Positions 1 to 11,010 of a stretch of DNA of 64,000 nt are shown here, in pieces. The notes below the pieces were generated by a model, which was not told where the DNA came from, did no database searches, and was given only the letters and a program-made list of their open reading frames with translations. How positions within the stretch are numbered: the stretch's first letter is position 1; each line of letters starts with the position of its first letter. Location: contig NZ_OESS01000002.1 in the NCBI RefSeq assembly GCF_900240285.1, positions 1,054,001-1,118,000 on the forward strand, given 5' to 3'. A program made the position numbers and the translations under genes. This DNA comes from Halobacillus sp. Marseille-P3879. Its GTDB lineage: Bacteria > Bacillota > Bacilli > Bacillales > Halobacillaceae.

Positions 1-1290
1 CACAATAACAACCGTCTGGTCAGCTCCAATAAAACTCCCTTCCGTCACAACATCCAATCTTTCATTATCAAACAAAGCAGTTCCTGAAGGTCTGAGCGGA
101 GTTATGGATTTACCTTCTAATCCGATCAGCTCTAACCTTGTGACAGAAGACACATACCCTTTTTCTGCCGATGTAGCATCACTTAAAATCACTCGTTTGA
201 AAAATCCTTTCTCTAATCCGATTGTTTTAAACAATATGATGGAAACAGCAATTGTAACGAGAAGAGCAACTCCAATACTCATCGCCATTTGCCCCATATC
301 TGCGGAAGACAGCATTAATGACGTAACGATTGCTGCAACACCGGCGATCCCTAATATACCACTGGAAATAAAAAACTCTGCAACAATTAATCCTATTCCT
401 AATACAAGCAGAATTATGGCCTCATAGCCGGCGAGACCTGCAACAATATGTCCGTAGAAGAATAATACCAGGGAAAGGATTCCCATCGTTCCGGGGATGC
501 CAAAACCAGGGGAATATAACTCAACGACTAAGCCAATGCTGGCTACCGATAACAATATAGGGATGACGACTGGATCTGTAAGGAACCTTGCAAAATTCTC
601 TGCAGGAGTAGGACTAGTTTCAACTACTTGAGCTTCAGACAAATCAAGTTCATTAAGTAATTCTACGCGATCCTGTACGATGCCTTCAGCATAACCTACC
701 TCTTCCGCTTGGTTAGGACCAAGCGTTAAGAATTCCCCCTCAGGTGCACCGTAATCCGGTAAATCAATACTGCTGTCGGCCATCGCTCTGGCATAGATTG
801 GATCTCTATCATTGGCTTCCGCAGCAGCTACCATTGAAGAAATCCAGGCCGATTGTGCTTTCTTATCTGCTGCAGTACCATCAGAATTAATAACTCCGGA
901 CGCCCCCATCGTTGCCTGCGGCTTCATATAGATCTGATCTGCATTCAGTGCAATATAAGAACCGGCGGAATAGGCCTGACTTGTAATGTATGCCGTATTC
1001 GGCACATTTAAGTCCTGGAGGAGTTCACCAATCGTGCCAGCAGCATCAACTCTGCCTCCTGGAGTATCAATCTCAAATATGATATGGTCAGCTCCGTTTT
1101 CAATCGCCTCACTCGTTGTCCTTTCCAGAAAAGCAGTCATCCCCCGCTCCACGGTGCTCTCCACAGGAATGACATAAACTTGTTCGCCTTCCCCATCAGC
1201 ACTGACGAATGAAGACAGGTGAACCACTATTAAGAATACAGCTAATAAAGCGCTTGCCCAGAGAGGAAACCGCCCCGCCTTTTTACTCAA
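1..1290 (-). CDS. NfeD-family membrane-bound ClpP-class serine protease (YqeZ-like), 3' end cut by window
   Basis: Reading the minus strand from the TTG at 1288-1290 gives an open frame to the window edge with no stop, so the C-terminus is missing. The TTG follows a purine-rich GGGGGTGATAGG. Residues about 8-35 form a signal peptide ending near SFVSA. A ClpP/crotonase-like protease domain follows (motifs DTPGGRVDAAG and SQAYSAGSYIA, the latter carrying the probable catalytic Ser), then several hydrophobic membrane segments, then the start of a soluble NfeD/OB-like region. In Bacillus this gene lies beside yqeY-rpsU, as here. Members are thought to act in membrane quality control with SPFH/floatillin-type partners; the partner gene would lie beyond position 1. 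Identity is firm at family level, the substrate is unknown. Confidence 0.85.
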   Translation of the reverse strand, partial: MSKKAGRFPLWASALLAVFLIVVHLSSFVSADGEGEQVYVIPVESTVERGMTAFLERTTSEAIENGADHIIFEIDTPGGRVDAAGTIGELLQDLNVPNTAYITSQAYSAGSYIALNADQIYMKPQATMGASGVINSDGTAADKKAQSAWISSMVAAAEANDRDPIYARAMADSSIDLPDYGAPEGEFLTLGPNQAEEVGYAEGIVQDRVELLNELDLSEAQVVETSPTPAENFARFLTDPVVIPILLSVASIGLVVELYSPGFGIPGTMGILSLVLFFYGHIVAGLAGYEAIILLVLGIGLIVAEFFISSGILGIAGVAAIVTSLMLSSADMGQMAMSIGVALLVTIAVSIILFKTIGLEKGFFKRVILSDATSAEKGYVSSVTRLELIGLEGKSITPLRPSGTALFDNERLDVVTEGSFIGADQTVVIV

Positions 1291-1369
1291 CCTATCACCC
1301 CCTTATTCTATCTTAACCGTTGAATACTATCTATACGTTTTTATTATAAAATAAGTTTCATTAAATTAA

Positions 1370-1402
1370 AAAAGACTCCCCTTAAAATTAAAGGGAGTCT
1401 TC
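1370..1402 (-). terminator. Rho-independent terminator after yqeY
   Basis: Inverted repeat AAGACTCCC / GGGAGTCTT, followed on the minus strand by a run of six T. It ends the rpsU-yqeY transcript before the nfeD-like gene. Confidence 0.8.
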
Positions 1403-1411
1403 CTCTTACAA

Positions 1412-1858
1412 TTACGATAATTGCTTAAGTACGAGCTGATTCACCTTAGAACCATCTGCTTTGCCTTTAACTTTAGGCATAACAGCACTCATCACTTTAC
1501 CCATGTCGGCTTTAGACGAGGCCCCTACTTCTTTAATGGTATCCTGAACAACCTGCTCAAGTTCCTGATCAGACAGCTGCTCCGGCATATATACTTGTAA
1601 AATCTCAATTTCATGATTAAGTTCTTCTACAAGATCGTCACGTCCAGCTTCTTTAAACTCATGGAGGGAATCGTTACGCTGTTTTACCTCGCGGGATAAA
1701 ACGGTAAGTTCTTCTTCTTCAGATAGTTCATTTTTACCCAGTTTAATCGCTTCATTCTGAATTGAAGCTTTCACCATGCGAATCACAGATAGAGTCTTTT
1801 TGTCTCTAGCTTTCATCGCGGTTTTCATATCTTGGTTTAGACGTTCAGTAATTGACAT
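1412..1858 (-). CDS. yqeY: GatB/YqeY domain protein
   Basis: A 148-residue protein matching the full length of the YqeY family: N-terminal [20 protein letters not shown] and a C-terminal half similar to the tail domain of the GatB amidotransferase subunit (helical tRNA-binding type). Its biochemical role is not settled; it is usually linked to tRNA or amidotransferase function by homology. It sits 21 nt downstream of rpsU in the same orientation, the standard Bacillus pair, and a terminator follows it. Recognition rests on sequence and the rpsU-yqeY-yqeZ order. Confidence 0.9.
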   Translation of the reverse strand: MSITERLNQDMKTAMKARDKKTLSVIRMVKASIQNEAIKLGKNELSEEEELTVLSREVKQRNDSLHEFKEAGRDDLVEELNHEIEILQVYMPEQLSDQELEQVVQDTIKEVGASSKADMGKVMSAVMPKVKGKADGSKVNQLVLKQLS

Positions 1859-1879
1859 CTATTTTGCACCCTCTTTAGA

Positions 1880-2053
1880 TCACTTGCGCTTTCTAGCGGC
1901 CTCAGACTTTTTCTTACGGCGTACGCTAGGCTTATCGTAGTATTCACGCTTACGATATTCAGCTAATGCACCGCTTTTTGATACATCGCGCTTGAAGCGA
2001 CGAAGAGCATCTTCAAGTGACTCGTTTTTACGAACGCGAGTTGTTTTTGACAT
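1880..2053 (-). CDS. rpsU: 30S ribosomal protein bS21
   Basis: A 57-residue very basic protein starting [20 protein letters not shown] and ending in a Lys/Arg-rich tail, typical of bS21 on the 30S platform. A longer in-frame extension upstream exists, but the ATG at 2051-2053 is chosen because a strong GGGAGGG ribosome-binding site sits just before it and the protein length then equals the family norm. It is cotranscribed with yqeY. Confidence 0.97.
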   Translation of the reverse strand: MSKTTRVRKNESLEDALRRFKRDVSKSGALAEYRKREYYDKPSVRRKKKSEAARKRK

Positions 2054-2178
2054 GCTATTTCCCTCCCTCCGAAGCAAAAAAACTGTTTCTCTGCTTGTAT
2101 AGGCGACACCACCCATACCTTCGACAATTATATTATATTGAAGGGATGTGGTCAACTTTTTTTGATAAACATTATCTA

Positions 2179-2850
2179 TTAATAATCAGAAGAGCCTGTC
2201 TCACCATTTATAATGGCAATCCCCGCACTTGCTCCAATCCTGGTTGCGCCTGCTTCAATAACTGCTTTGGCTCCCTCATAGTCTCTTACTCCTCCGGAAG
2301 CTTTAACCCCTAAATCAGGGCCTACTGTTTTTCTCATCAGACTGATATCTTCCACAGTAGCTCCCCCACCTGAGAATCCGGTTGAAGTCTTCACAAAATC
2401 AGCCCCGCCATCCTTAGTTAGCTCCGAAGCTGTAACTTTCTCTTCTTCAGTAAGCAGAGAGGTTTCAATAATAACTTTGACTAAAGCTTGCCCTTTAGCT
2501 TCTTTGACAACTGCCTTAATATCCTCTAATACAAATTCTTTATTACCTGATTTTAATTCACCCACATTAATTACCATATCAACTTCCGCAGCACCATTCT
2601 TAATAGCCTGACGGGTTTCGAAGACTTTAGTTTCTGTGGTGGTAGCACCGAGCGGGAATCCTATAACCGTACATACTTTTACATCTGTACCTTCTAATAA
2701 CTCCTTACAGTAACTGACCCAGTGAGGATTAATACAAACTGACATAAAGTTATTCTCGCGTGCTTCCTTACAAATTTGTTCAATTTTATCTTTTGTTGTA
2801 TCCGGTTTTAATTGAGTATGATCAATTAACTTCGCTAAATTATGCTCCAT
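2179..2850 (-). CDS. deoC: Deoxyribose-phosphate aldolase
   Basis: Converts 2-deoxy-D-ribose 5-phosphate to glyceraldehyde 3-phosphate and acetaldehyde in deoxynucleoside catabolism. The 223-residue TIM-barrel protein has the Schiff-base lysine motif [15 protein letters not shown] and the segment [10 protein letters not shown]. The ATG at 2848-2850 is preferred over an upstream in-frame ATG because AAAGGAAG lies 7 nt before it. It stands alone between rsmE and rpsU rather than with deoxynucleoside transport or phosphorylase genes; in B. subtilis that slot holds mtaB (yqeV). Confidence 0.95.
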   Translation of the reverse strand: MEHNLAKLIDHTQLKPDTTKDKIEQICKEARENNFMSVCINPHWVSYCKELLEGTDVKVCTVIGFPLGATTTETKVFETRQAIKNGAAEVDMVINVGELKSGNKEFVLEDIKAVVKEAKGQALVKVIIETSLLTEEEKVTASELTKDGGADFVKTSTGFSGGGATVEDISLMRKTVGPDLGVKASGGVRDYEGAKAVIEAGATRIGASAGIAIINGETGSSDY

Positions 2851-2981
2851 AGCAGTCTTCCTTTCTGGTGGTTGTACGTACATCTCTTGTATCATAGCAC
2901 TATTATACAGAAAAAGCGAGCAATTATGAAAAGGCTCTCATGTTTTATACATCCACTATGTTTTCCATAGCAGATCTTTAC

Positions 2982-3725
2982 CTATTCTTCTAGTTGATAT
3001 GAAAGAGCAGATAGGAAATATAGAGGTGCTGTTTCCATCCTTAAAATCCTTGGTCCTAAGGAGATAGAGAAGAAACCCTCTTCAAGAAAAGCAGATACCT
3101 CGTGAGGTGAAAAACCGCCCTCAGGGCCAAAAACCACTAGCACATTTTCCCCTGGATTTATCCTTGTGAGAGCAGTGTGAAGAGTATTGGACTTCCCCTC
3201 CCTTGCTTCCCCTTCATAAGCAAGGAATTTGTGTTCATAGTCTTTTAAACGAGTTACTTCACTAAGTTTCATTAGTTTTCTAATAGAAGGAATACGGGTT
3301 CGTTCTGATTGTTCACTGGCCTCTTTTGCGATTTTTTCCAGACGGATAATCTTTTTGTCTGTTTTTTTATTGTCCCACTTAGCAACAGAGCGGTCTGCTT
3401 GATAAGGAATAAATGAAAAAGCCCCAAGTTCAGTCCCTTTTTGTACAACTTGTTCCATTTTATCCCCTTTTCCCAGGCTTTGCACGATTGTAACTTTCAC
3501 AGGCAATTCCAGGTCTTCGGCCATTTTCTCTTCAATCTTGCAATTCACCTGTCCTGTACGAATGGCTGTAATTGAACATACAGCCGGCCCCTCATCAGGG
3601 TGGATACATATCAACTTATCTCCCTCGGTCATACGCATGACATTAACGATATGATGAACGTCGTCATTATTAATGTAGACGTGAGTTTGATCCCAATTTG
3701 AAGATTCTACAAAGTAACGCTGCAA
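2982..3725 (-). CDS. rsmE: 16S rRNA (uracil1498-N3)-methyltransferase RsmE
   Basis: 247 residues, full length for the SPOUT-fold RsmE family (B. subtilis YqeU). N-terminal PUA-like part (MQRYFVESSNW, DVHHIVNVMRM) and a C-terminal SPOUT knot with VVFGPEGGFSPHE and LGPRILRMETA, which form the SAM pocket. It methylates U1498 of 16S rRNA in the decoding region. It is 13 nt downstream of prmA and is the last gene of the extended dnaK operon here. Confidence 0.95.
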   Translation of the reverse strand: MQRYFVESSNWDQTHVYINNDDVHHIVNVMRMTEGDKLICIHPDEGPAVCSITAIRTGQVNCKIEEKMAEDLELPVKVTIVQSLGKGDKMEQVVQKGTELGAFSFIPYQADRSVAKWDNKKTDKKIIRLEKIAKEASEQSERTRIPSIRKLMKLSEVTRLKDYEHKFLAYEGEAREGKSNTLHTALTRINPGENVLVVFGPEGGFSPHEVSAFLEEGFFSISLGPRILRMETAPLYFLSALSYQLEE

Positions 3726-3738
3726 TGGTTTTCACACC

Positions 3739-4671
3739 CTATTTTTTAGCTATAACTGAAATCCAGTCTTCCATTTTATTAGTTTCTACTATTTCAAAGC
3801 CAGCTTGCTTTAAACGGTTTAACACAACTTCTTTTTTTCCTGAGATAATACCCGAAGTTATAAAATAGCCGCCTTTTTTCAGGAGCTTATAAGCATCGTC
3901 CACAAACTTAACGATGATTTCCGCTAAAATATTAGAAACAATTAAATCGGGCGTCACGGATACACCACTCAGCAGGTCATTTTTACTGGCAGTGATTTGA
4001 TTCTGGACCTGATTTAACTCTGCATTAATTCCGGTGCTGCTTACCGCGACTTCGTCAAGGTCAAATGCATGTACATGGTCAGCCCCTAGTAAAATAGATG
4101 CTACACTTAAAATTCCTGATCCTGAGCCGACATCAACGACTACATCATCTTGCTTTAAGTATTGTTCCAATGCTTGCATGCTTAGAACTGTGGTTGGGTG
4201 TGTGCCCGTACCAAATGCCATACCTGGATCCATTTCAATAATCAGTTCATCACTGGATACAGGTTCATAGTCTTCCCACGTAGGAATAATCGTAATACGC
4301 TCTGAGATTTTTACGGGTTTATAATATTTTTTCCAGGCAGTAGCCCAGTCTTCCTCATGAATTTCATTAAGTGATACGTTGTTATAACCAATATCTATGT
4401 CATATTCCTTTAAGTTGGTGACAGATTGTTTAATGGATTCTACTGTCTCGCCAAGAAAGCTGTTCATTTGTAAGTAGGCCTTTACGTAAACACCTTCTGC
4501 CGGGTAGTCTTCCGGGTTTAATTCGTAAATTTCACCGAGTCCTGTCTCTTCTTTAATCATATCTCGAGGATCTTCAATAACAACTCCGCTTGCTCCAGCT
4601 TCATGCAGCACATTAGATACAGGTTCTATGGCTTCATTGGTTGTATGAATACATATTTCAGACCACTTCAT
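3739..4671 (-). CDS. prmA: Ribosomal protein L11 methyltransferase
   Basis: 310 residues, family-typical. The N-terminal ferredoxin-like substrate domain begins MKWSEICIHTTNEA and the C-terminal Rossmann methyltransferase has MDPGMAFGTGTHPTT and VVDVGSGSGILS (SAM motif I). It trimethylates ribosomal protein L11. The ATG at 4669-4671 matches the Bacillus start; a TTG two codons upstream is possible. It lies beyond a hairpin terminator after dnaJ, so it may be transcribed by read-through or its own promoter. Confidence 0.95.
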   Translation of the reverse strand: MKWSEICIHTTNEAIEPVSNVLHEAGASGVVIEDPRDMIKEETGLGEIYELNPEDYPAEGVYVKAYLQMNSFLGETVESIKQSVTNLKEYDIDIGYNNVSLNEIHEEDWATAWKKYYKPVKISERITIIPTWEDYEPVSSDELIIEMDPGMAFGTGTHPTTVLSMQALEQYLKQDDVVVDVGSGSGILSVASILLGADHVHAFDLDEVAVSSTGINAELNQVQNQITASKNDLLSGVSVTPDLIVSNILAEIIVKFVDDAYKLLKKGGYFITSGIISGKKEVVLNRLKQAGFEIVETNKMEDWISVIAKK

Positions 4672-4776
4672 TATCAATCAACTCACTTTTCTAATTTAAG
4701 TATGGGTAGAATATGAAACAATGAGGATTCCACTAATTTTTAAAATCTAATGGGGCTCATCTGACATAGATAGTAG

Positions 4777-4841
4777 AAAAAAAGAAGTGCCTAGCACTCA
4801 AGGCTCCGGGTTGTCCCGTAAACTGATATCTGCTAGACACT
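4777..4841 (-). terminator. Long terminator hairpin between dnaJ and prmA
   Basis: On the minus strand an imperfect stem AGTGTCTAGCA / TGCTAGGCACT encloses a second small hairpin CGGG-ACAA-CCCG and is followed by a run of seven T. It probably attenuates the heat-shock operon after dnaJ. The long loop makes it less certain than a simple terminator. Confidence 0.65.
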
Positions 4842-4854
4842 CTCTTCGTTGTGA

Positions 4855-5979
4855 TTAATCACCTTTAAACGCACGCTTCATTCTTTCAAAGAATGTACCA
4901 TGCTGTTCCTCTGTAACTTCGTTACCACTAATTTCATTAAATTCACGAATTAACTCTTTCTGACGTTCTGTTAAGTTTTTCGGAGTAATCACACGAATCT
5001 TAACATGTTGATCTCCCTGTCCCCGGCCATGAACATTAGGTGCTCCCTTATCTTTTAAGCGGAACGTCTTACCAGTCTGTGTACCCGCAGGTATTTTTAA
5101 TTTTACTTTTCCATGCACAGTCGGCACTTCTATTTCATCACCCAGGGCAGCTTGTGCAAAGGTTAGTGGGATCTCACAAAAGATGTGATCGCCCTCACGT
5201 TCAAAGAACTCATGAGGCTGTACACGGATGACCACAAACAAGTCTCCCGCAGGTCCGCCGTTCACACCTGCTTCCCCTTTTCCTGGAACACGAATCTGCT
5301 GTCCTTCTTCAATACCAGCAGGAATATCAATATGAATTTTTTTACGATTGGTGACCCGTCCATCGCCGCCGCAAGTATTACATTTATCTTTTACGATTTG
5401 ACCGCTTCCCTGGCAGTAATGACACACACGACGATTTACCACTCGGCCAAATGGAGTATTCTGCTCCTGATTAATTTGACCGCTTCCTTGACAATGGGAA
5501 CATGTTTCCGGAGAGGTACCTGGCTTAGCGCCTGATCCATCACATGTTTCACACGTCTCTTCAGTTGGAATCTCAACATCCGTACTTTTACCGAAAATAG
5601 CTTCTTCAAATTGGAGTGTCATGGAATACTGGAGATCGGCTCCCTTTCGCGGAGCATTTGGATCTCTACGGCGACCACCGCCGCCAAAGAACATATCAAA
5701 TATATCTCCAAAACCACCAAAATCTTCTCCACCGCCAAAGCCTCCAAAACCCTGGCCTTGTGGACCGGCATGGCCAAACTGATCATACTGGGCACGTTTC
5801 TGCTGGTCACTTAGTGTTTCATATGCTTCTTTAGCTTCCTTAAATTTATCGGAGGCATTTTCCTCTTCACTTACGTCTGGGTGGTATTTACGCGCAAGCT
5901 TTCGGTATGCTTTCTTAATTTCTTCCTTAGAAGCATCCTTGGATACCCCCAGAACTTCATAATAATCTCGTTTACTCAC
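4855..5979 (-). CDS. dnaJ: Chaperone protein DnaJ (Hsp40)
   Basis: 374 residues. The J-domain (about 1-70) contains the HPD tripeptide in [11 protein letters not shown]; a Gly/Phe-rich linker (about 75-110) follows. Four CxxCxGxG zinc repeats lie at about 143-215 ([32 protein letters not shown]), then the C-terminal substrate-binding domains. It stimulates DnaK ATPase and delivers unfolded clients. It is 157 nt downstream of dnaK with a terminator-like hairpin in between. Confidence 0.98.
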   Translation of the reverse strand: MSKRDYYEVLGVSKDASKEEIKKAYRKLARKYHPDVSEEENASDKFKEAKEAYETLSDQQKRAQYDQFGHAGPQGQGFGGFGGGEDFGGFGDIFDMFFGGGGRRRDPNAPRKGADLQYSMTLQFEEAIFGKSTDVEIPTEETCETCDGSGAKPGTSPETCSHCQGSGQINQEQNTPFGRVVNRRVCHYCQGSGQIVKDKCNTCGGDGRVTNRKKIHIDIPAGIEEGQQIRVPGKGEAGVNGGPAGDLFVVIRVQPHEFFEREGDHIFCEIPLTFAQAALGDEIEVPTVHGKVKLKIPAGTQTGKTFRLKDKGAPNVHGRGQGDQHVKIRVITPKNLTERQKELIREFNEISGNEVTEEQHGTFFERMKRAFKGD

Positions 5980-6084
5980 TTGTCGATCACTCTCCCGGAC
6001 ACTATTGCATAAAGTCTATATTAACACTCTCTCTTATGTTCAAGCAACTCATAGAGAGAAATACAGGATAATGCAATTGACCTG

Positions 6085-6125
6085 AAAAAAGTCAAAGCCA
6101 AGATGATCCTGACTTTGACTTTTTC
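6085..6125 (-). terminator. Hairpin with T-run between dnaK and dnaJ
   Basis: Inverted repeat AAAAAGTCAAAG / CTTTGACTTTTTT flanking a short loop, with a T-run on the minus strand. Probably a partial terminator that lowers dnaJ relative to dnaK. Confidence 0.7.
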
Positions 6126-6136
6126 ATTTCAATCAC

Positions 6137-7981
<1,845 letters not shown>

Positions 7982-7997
7982 CTACGAAATTCACTAA

Positions 7998-8552
7998 TTA
8001 TTGATTTACTTTAACCATAGCCGGTCGAATTACACGATCGTTTAAACGATATCCTTTTTGAAGCTGTTCGACGACTATGTTGGATTCATAATTTTCATCC
8101 TCTACCTGCATGACAGCCTGATGCAGATGAGGGTCAAACACCTCACCCTGAGCCGGGATTTCTTCAACCCCTTCTTTATCAAGAGCGGACTGGAATTGGT
8201 CGTATACCATCTTCATCCCATTGGCGAAGTTTTGAGCTGACTCTCCATCCACCTCCACTTGCAGGGCGCGTTCAAAGTTATCCAGCACAGGGATAAGTTC
8301 TTCTACTAAAGATTGAGATTTATATTTCCGGTCAGCCTCTCTCTCTTTTTGAGTTCGGCGACGGAAATTATCATAATCAGCCTGAAGACGAAGAAGTCGA
8401 TTTTGGATCTCTTCTTTTTCCTCGCGAAGTCGATCAGCTTCACTGTATTCTTCGCTCGTTTCAGCCTGGTCACTTTCAGTGTTGTTATCATCTTCATTCG
8501 GTTGATCTATAATTTCTTGTTCCACTGTTTCTTCCTGTTTCTTACCTTCCAT
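7998..8552 (-). CDS. grpE: Nucleotide exchange factor GrpE
   Basis: 184 residues: an acidic N-terminus, a long coiled coil (about 45-100, [18 protein letters not shown]), and the C-terminal beta-domain ending [14 protein letters not shown]. It promotes ADP release from DnaK. The ATG at 8550-8552 is chosen because AAGGAGGTG sits 6 nt upstream; the longer frame starts inside that site. It is 31 nt upstream of dnaK. Confidence 0.96.
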   Translation of the reverse strand: MEGKKQEETVEQEIIDQPNEDDNNTESDQAETSEEYSEADRLREEKEEIQNRLLRLQADYDNFRRRTQKEREADRKYKSQSLVEELIPVLDNFERALQVEVDGESAQNFANGMKMVYDQFQSALDKEGVEEIPAQGEVFDPHLHQAVMQVEDENYESNIVVEQLQKGYRLNDRVIRPAMVKVNQ

Positions 8553-8636
8553 GACGTACACCTCCTTGATTCCCTTTCACCGTTATGACTATAACATGAA
8601 TTTATATTTATAAAAAAGCAATAGACAAAAAGAAGC

Positions 8637-8660
8637 GATGGGAGTTTTAGCTTTCCCATC
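8637..8660 (-). terminator. Weak intra-operon hairpin hrcA-grpE
   Basis: GATGGGA / TCCCATC stem with a T-rich stretch after it on the minus strand, between hrcA and grpE. It could be a weak terminator or an mRNA processing/stability element; which one cannot be told from sequence. Confidence 0.45.
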
Positions 8661-8684
8661 TGATTTCCCTCTTTACGACGTTAA

Positions 8685-9707
8685 CTAATACCACGCACGA
8701 AAAGTGTCTGTCATTTGCTTAGATAATACATTCAATAGTGACACTACCCGATTATATTCCATCCTGGTAGGACCTAACAAAGCGATTGTTCCTACTTGTT
8801 CGTTGCCGAGTGTATAACTTGCTGTGATTAAGCTGCAATTTTGCATCGCATCAAATGGATTTTCATGACCAATACGGACATGCACACCTTTTTCCCCGGA
8901 CCTCAGAAGGTCAGCCATTTCACTTTCTTTTTCAATGACTGCATATAAAGAGCGGACTTTATCCAGATCTTTAAATTCCGGCTGCATTAAAATGTTTGTT
9001 TTTCCGCCTATATACAGCTTAGTCTGATGGTCATCCAGCAAAGCTGCTTGTAAATAGGAGAAGGCATAATCATGCTGGTCAGTATGTGACCTGATTAGCT
9101 CTAGAATTTCGGACTGCAGCTTTTCATAAAGCTGAACTAAAGGAACACCTCTTAAACGGTCATTCAGGATATTAACCATTTTCTCCAATTGTGACTGATC
9201 CATTTCAACTGGAACATTGAAGGCTCTGTGTTCCACGTGACCTGTATCTGTAACGAGAATCGCAATAGCCGATTGTTCATTTAAAGGCACAATCTGCAGT
9301 TGCTTAAGCTTAGTTTCGAACACTTCAGGTCCGAGTATAATGGATGTATAATTGGTTAACTCAGATAAGATTCCAGCAGATTTCTGAACAATTCGCTCAA
9401 ACTCCATTCTTCTATCATTGAATGCTTGTTTGATCGTCTTTAACTCCTGGTTAGTTAACCGCAGAGGTGACAGTAAATGATCAACGTAGAACCGGTAACC
9501 TTTTTCAGAAGGAACCCGTCCTGAAGAAGAGTGCGTTTTTTCCAGGAAGCCCATTTCTTCTAAATCTGCCATTTCATTTCTTATAGTAGCAGAACTGTAA
9601 GTGATCTCTTCCTTCTTAGACAAAGACCTGGACCCAACAGGCTGTGCAGTAAGGATAAATTCATCAATGATGACTTGCAGAATTAATAGTTGTCTCTCCG
9701 TTAACAT
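8685..9707 (-). CDS. hrcA: Heat-inducible transcription repressor HrcA
   Basis: 340 residues, standard length. The N-terminal winged helix (about 1-75: MLTERQLLILQVIIDEF, YSSATIRNEMADLEEMGFLEKTHSSSGR) binds CIRCE; a GAF-like dimerisation region follows. It represses its own operon and needs GroEL for activity in Bacillus. A perfect CIRCE lies 16 nt upstream of its start, showing autoregulation. Confidence 0.97.
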   Translation of the reverse strand: MLTERQLLILQVIIDEFILTAQPVGSRSLSKKEEITYSSATIRNEMADLEEMGFLEKTHSSSGRVPSEKGYRFYVDHLLSPLRLTNQELKTIKQAFNDRRMEFERIVQKSAGILSELTNYTSIILGPEVFETKLKQLQIVPLNEQSAIAILVTDTGHVEHRAFNVPVEMDQSQLEKMVNILNDRLRGVPLVQLYEKLQSEILELIRSHTDQHDYAFSYLQAALLDDHQTKLYIGGKTNILMQPEFKDLDKVRSLYAVIEKESEMADLLRSGEKGVHVRIGHENPFDAMQNCSLITASYTLGNEQVGTIALLGPTRMEYNRVVSLLNVLSKQMTDTFRAWY

Positions 9708-9722
9708 CGATAATCACCCCTA

Positions 9723-9749
9723 TTAGCACTCGGGTTAAGTGAGTGCTAA
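9723..9749 (-). promoter_or_regulatory. CIRCE operator (HrcA binding site)
   Basis: TTAGCACTC-N9-GAGTGCTAA, an exact match to the consensus inverted repeat, between the hrcA promoter and its start codon. Confidence 0.97.
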
Positions 9750-9759
9750 ATCTAATAAT

Positions 9760-9788
9760 AAATTATCAAAAGGCCTTTTCATTGTCAA
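9760..9788 (-). promoter_or_regulatory. SigA promoter of the hrcA-dnaK operon
   Basis: Minus-strand TTGACA (9783-9788), 17-nt spacer, TAATTT (9760-9765), placing transcription start at or in the CIRCE element, as in other Bacillaceae. Confidence 0.7.
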
Positions 9789-9805
9789 TGGATTTACTTC
9801 GTTTT

Positions 9806-10945
9806 TTATCCTTCCAGCAGAAATTCCTGAAAGACCTCATTCCCTAGCAGCTGGCCACGTTCTGTAAGATGGAGATATCCCGATTCCTCCTTAAGCAATC
9901 CTCTCTCCTTCAACTGAGGAAGGGCAGTTGTAAATACTGCATGGATCGGACGGCCGTACTTCTCTTCAAAACGTGCTGAAGATACTCCTTCCACTTTTCT
10001 TAAGCCAAGAAACATTTCTTCTTCCATTTGTTCTTTTAACCCTACTGGTTCTTTATGCAGGATTGGACGTCCATTTGCTGTCGCTTGTTTCACATAAGCC
10101 GGAAGCGGACGGATATTAATCGTGCGGACCCCTGGGAGGTATCCATGAGCACCTGCACCGATTCCAAAATAATATTCATTATTCCAGTATGTCAGGTTAT
10201 GCTTACTCTCATAACCAGGCTTTGCAAAATTACTAATTTCATACTGCCTAACCCCATGAACTTTTAGCTTAGACTGAAGAAGCTCATACATTTCCGCCTC
10301 ATCTTCTTCAGGTGGTTTTACGAGCGTGCCTTTTTTATAACGCTGATAAAATATAGTTTTCGGCTCAATTTGTAATGAGTACGAGGAATAGTGAGGCAGA
10401 TCAAACTCCAAGGCTTCGTCAATTGTAGTTTCAAAATCTTTTACCGACTGTCCCGGCAAAGCGTACATTAAATCAATGCTGATATTTGTTAATCCTTCAC
10501 TTAGAAGACGACTCACATTCGTATAGACATCCTGGACTTTATGAATACGGCCGATTTTTTCAAGCATCTCGTCATCAAATACTTGCACTCCAAGAGAAAT
10601 TCGATTAACACCATATGCTTTTAACATTTTCACTTTTTCTAAATCTAAATCTCCAGGGTTTGCTTCAAATGTATATTCTTCACACTTTTCAACTTGAAAA
10701 TGGTTTTCGATCATCATAAGCAGTTTTTTTAGCTGAGGTGCTGTTAATGCAGTTGGCGTGCCGCCGCCTACGAAAATTGTCTTTACTGCTGCTTTTTCTT
10801 CTGGAATGTACGTGTGAATTTCATTTTGTAATGCTGATAGATATTCGTCAGCAAGCCGCTCATTATAGAAAAATTTTGTAAAATCACAGTAATGACAGAT
10901 CTGCTGACAAAACGGAATGTGTATATAAGCTGAAGAAATATTCAT
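9806..10945 (-). CDS. hemW: Radical SAM heme chaperone HemW
   Basis: 379 residues. Radical SAM cluster motif CQQICHYCDF (C-x3-C-x2-C) at about residues 14-23, GGGTPTAL in the SAM-binding barrel, and the HemW-type C-terminal domain. Annotated in older literature as oxygen-independent coproporphyrinogen III oxidase, but the cysteine pattern and position between lepA and hrcA fit HemW, a heme-binding chaperone. The ATG at 10943-10945 has GAAAGG 9 nt upstream; a TTG three codons earlier is less well spaced. Confidence 0.92.
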   Translation of the reverse strand: MNISSAYIHIPFCQQICHYCDFTKFFYNERLADEYLSALQNEIHTYIPEEKAAVKTIFVGGGTPTALTAPQLKKLLMMIENHFQVEKCEEYTFEANPGDLDLEKVKMLKAYGVNRISLGVQVFDDEMLEKIGRIHKVQDVYTNVSRLLSEGLTNISIDLMYALPGQSVKDFETTIDEALEFDLPHYSSYSLQIEPKTIFYQRYKKGTLVKPPEEDEAEMYELLQSKLKVHGVRQYEISNFAKPGYESKHNLTYWNNEYYFGIGAGAHGYLPGVRTINIRPLPAYVKQATANGRPILHKEPVGLKEQMEEEMFLGLRKVEGVSSARFEEKYGRPIHAVFTTALPQLKERGLLKEESGYLHLTERGQLLGNEVFQEFLLEG

Positions 10946-10969
10946 GCTGCCCAACCTTTCATAAGGAAA

Positions 10970-10994
10970 ACCGCAAGAGGGGTGCTCCTGCGGT
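10970..10994 (-). terminator. Terminator after lepA
   Basis: ACCGCA / TGCGGT stem followed on the minus strand by TTTT, between lepA and hemW. Confidence 0.65.
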
Positions 10995-11010
10995 CTGCTC
11001 CTTGCACGTA

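Noticed and set aside
8313-8588. Hydrophobic 91-residue ORF antisense to grpE
   Set aside because: Hydrophobicity comes from complementing an acidic/basic coiled coil; no initiation signals.
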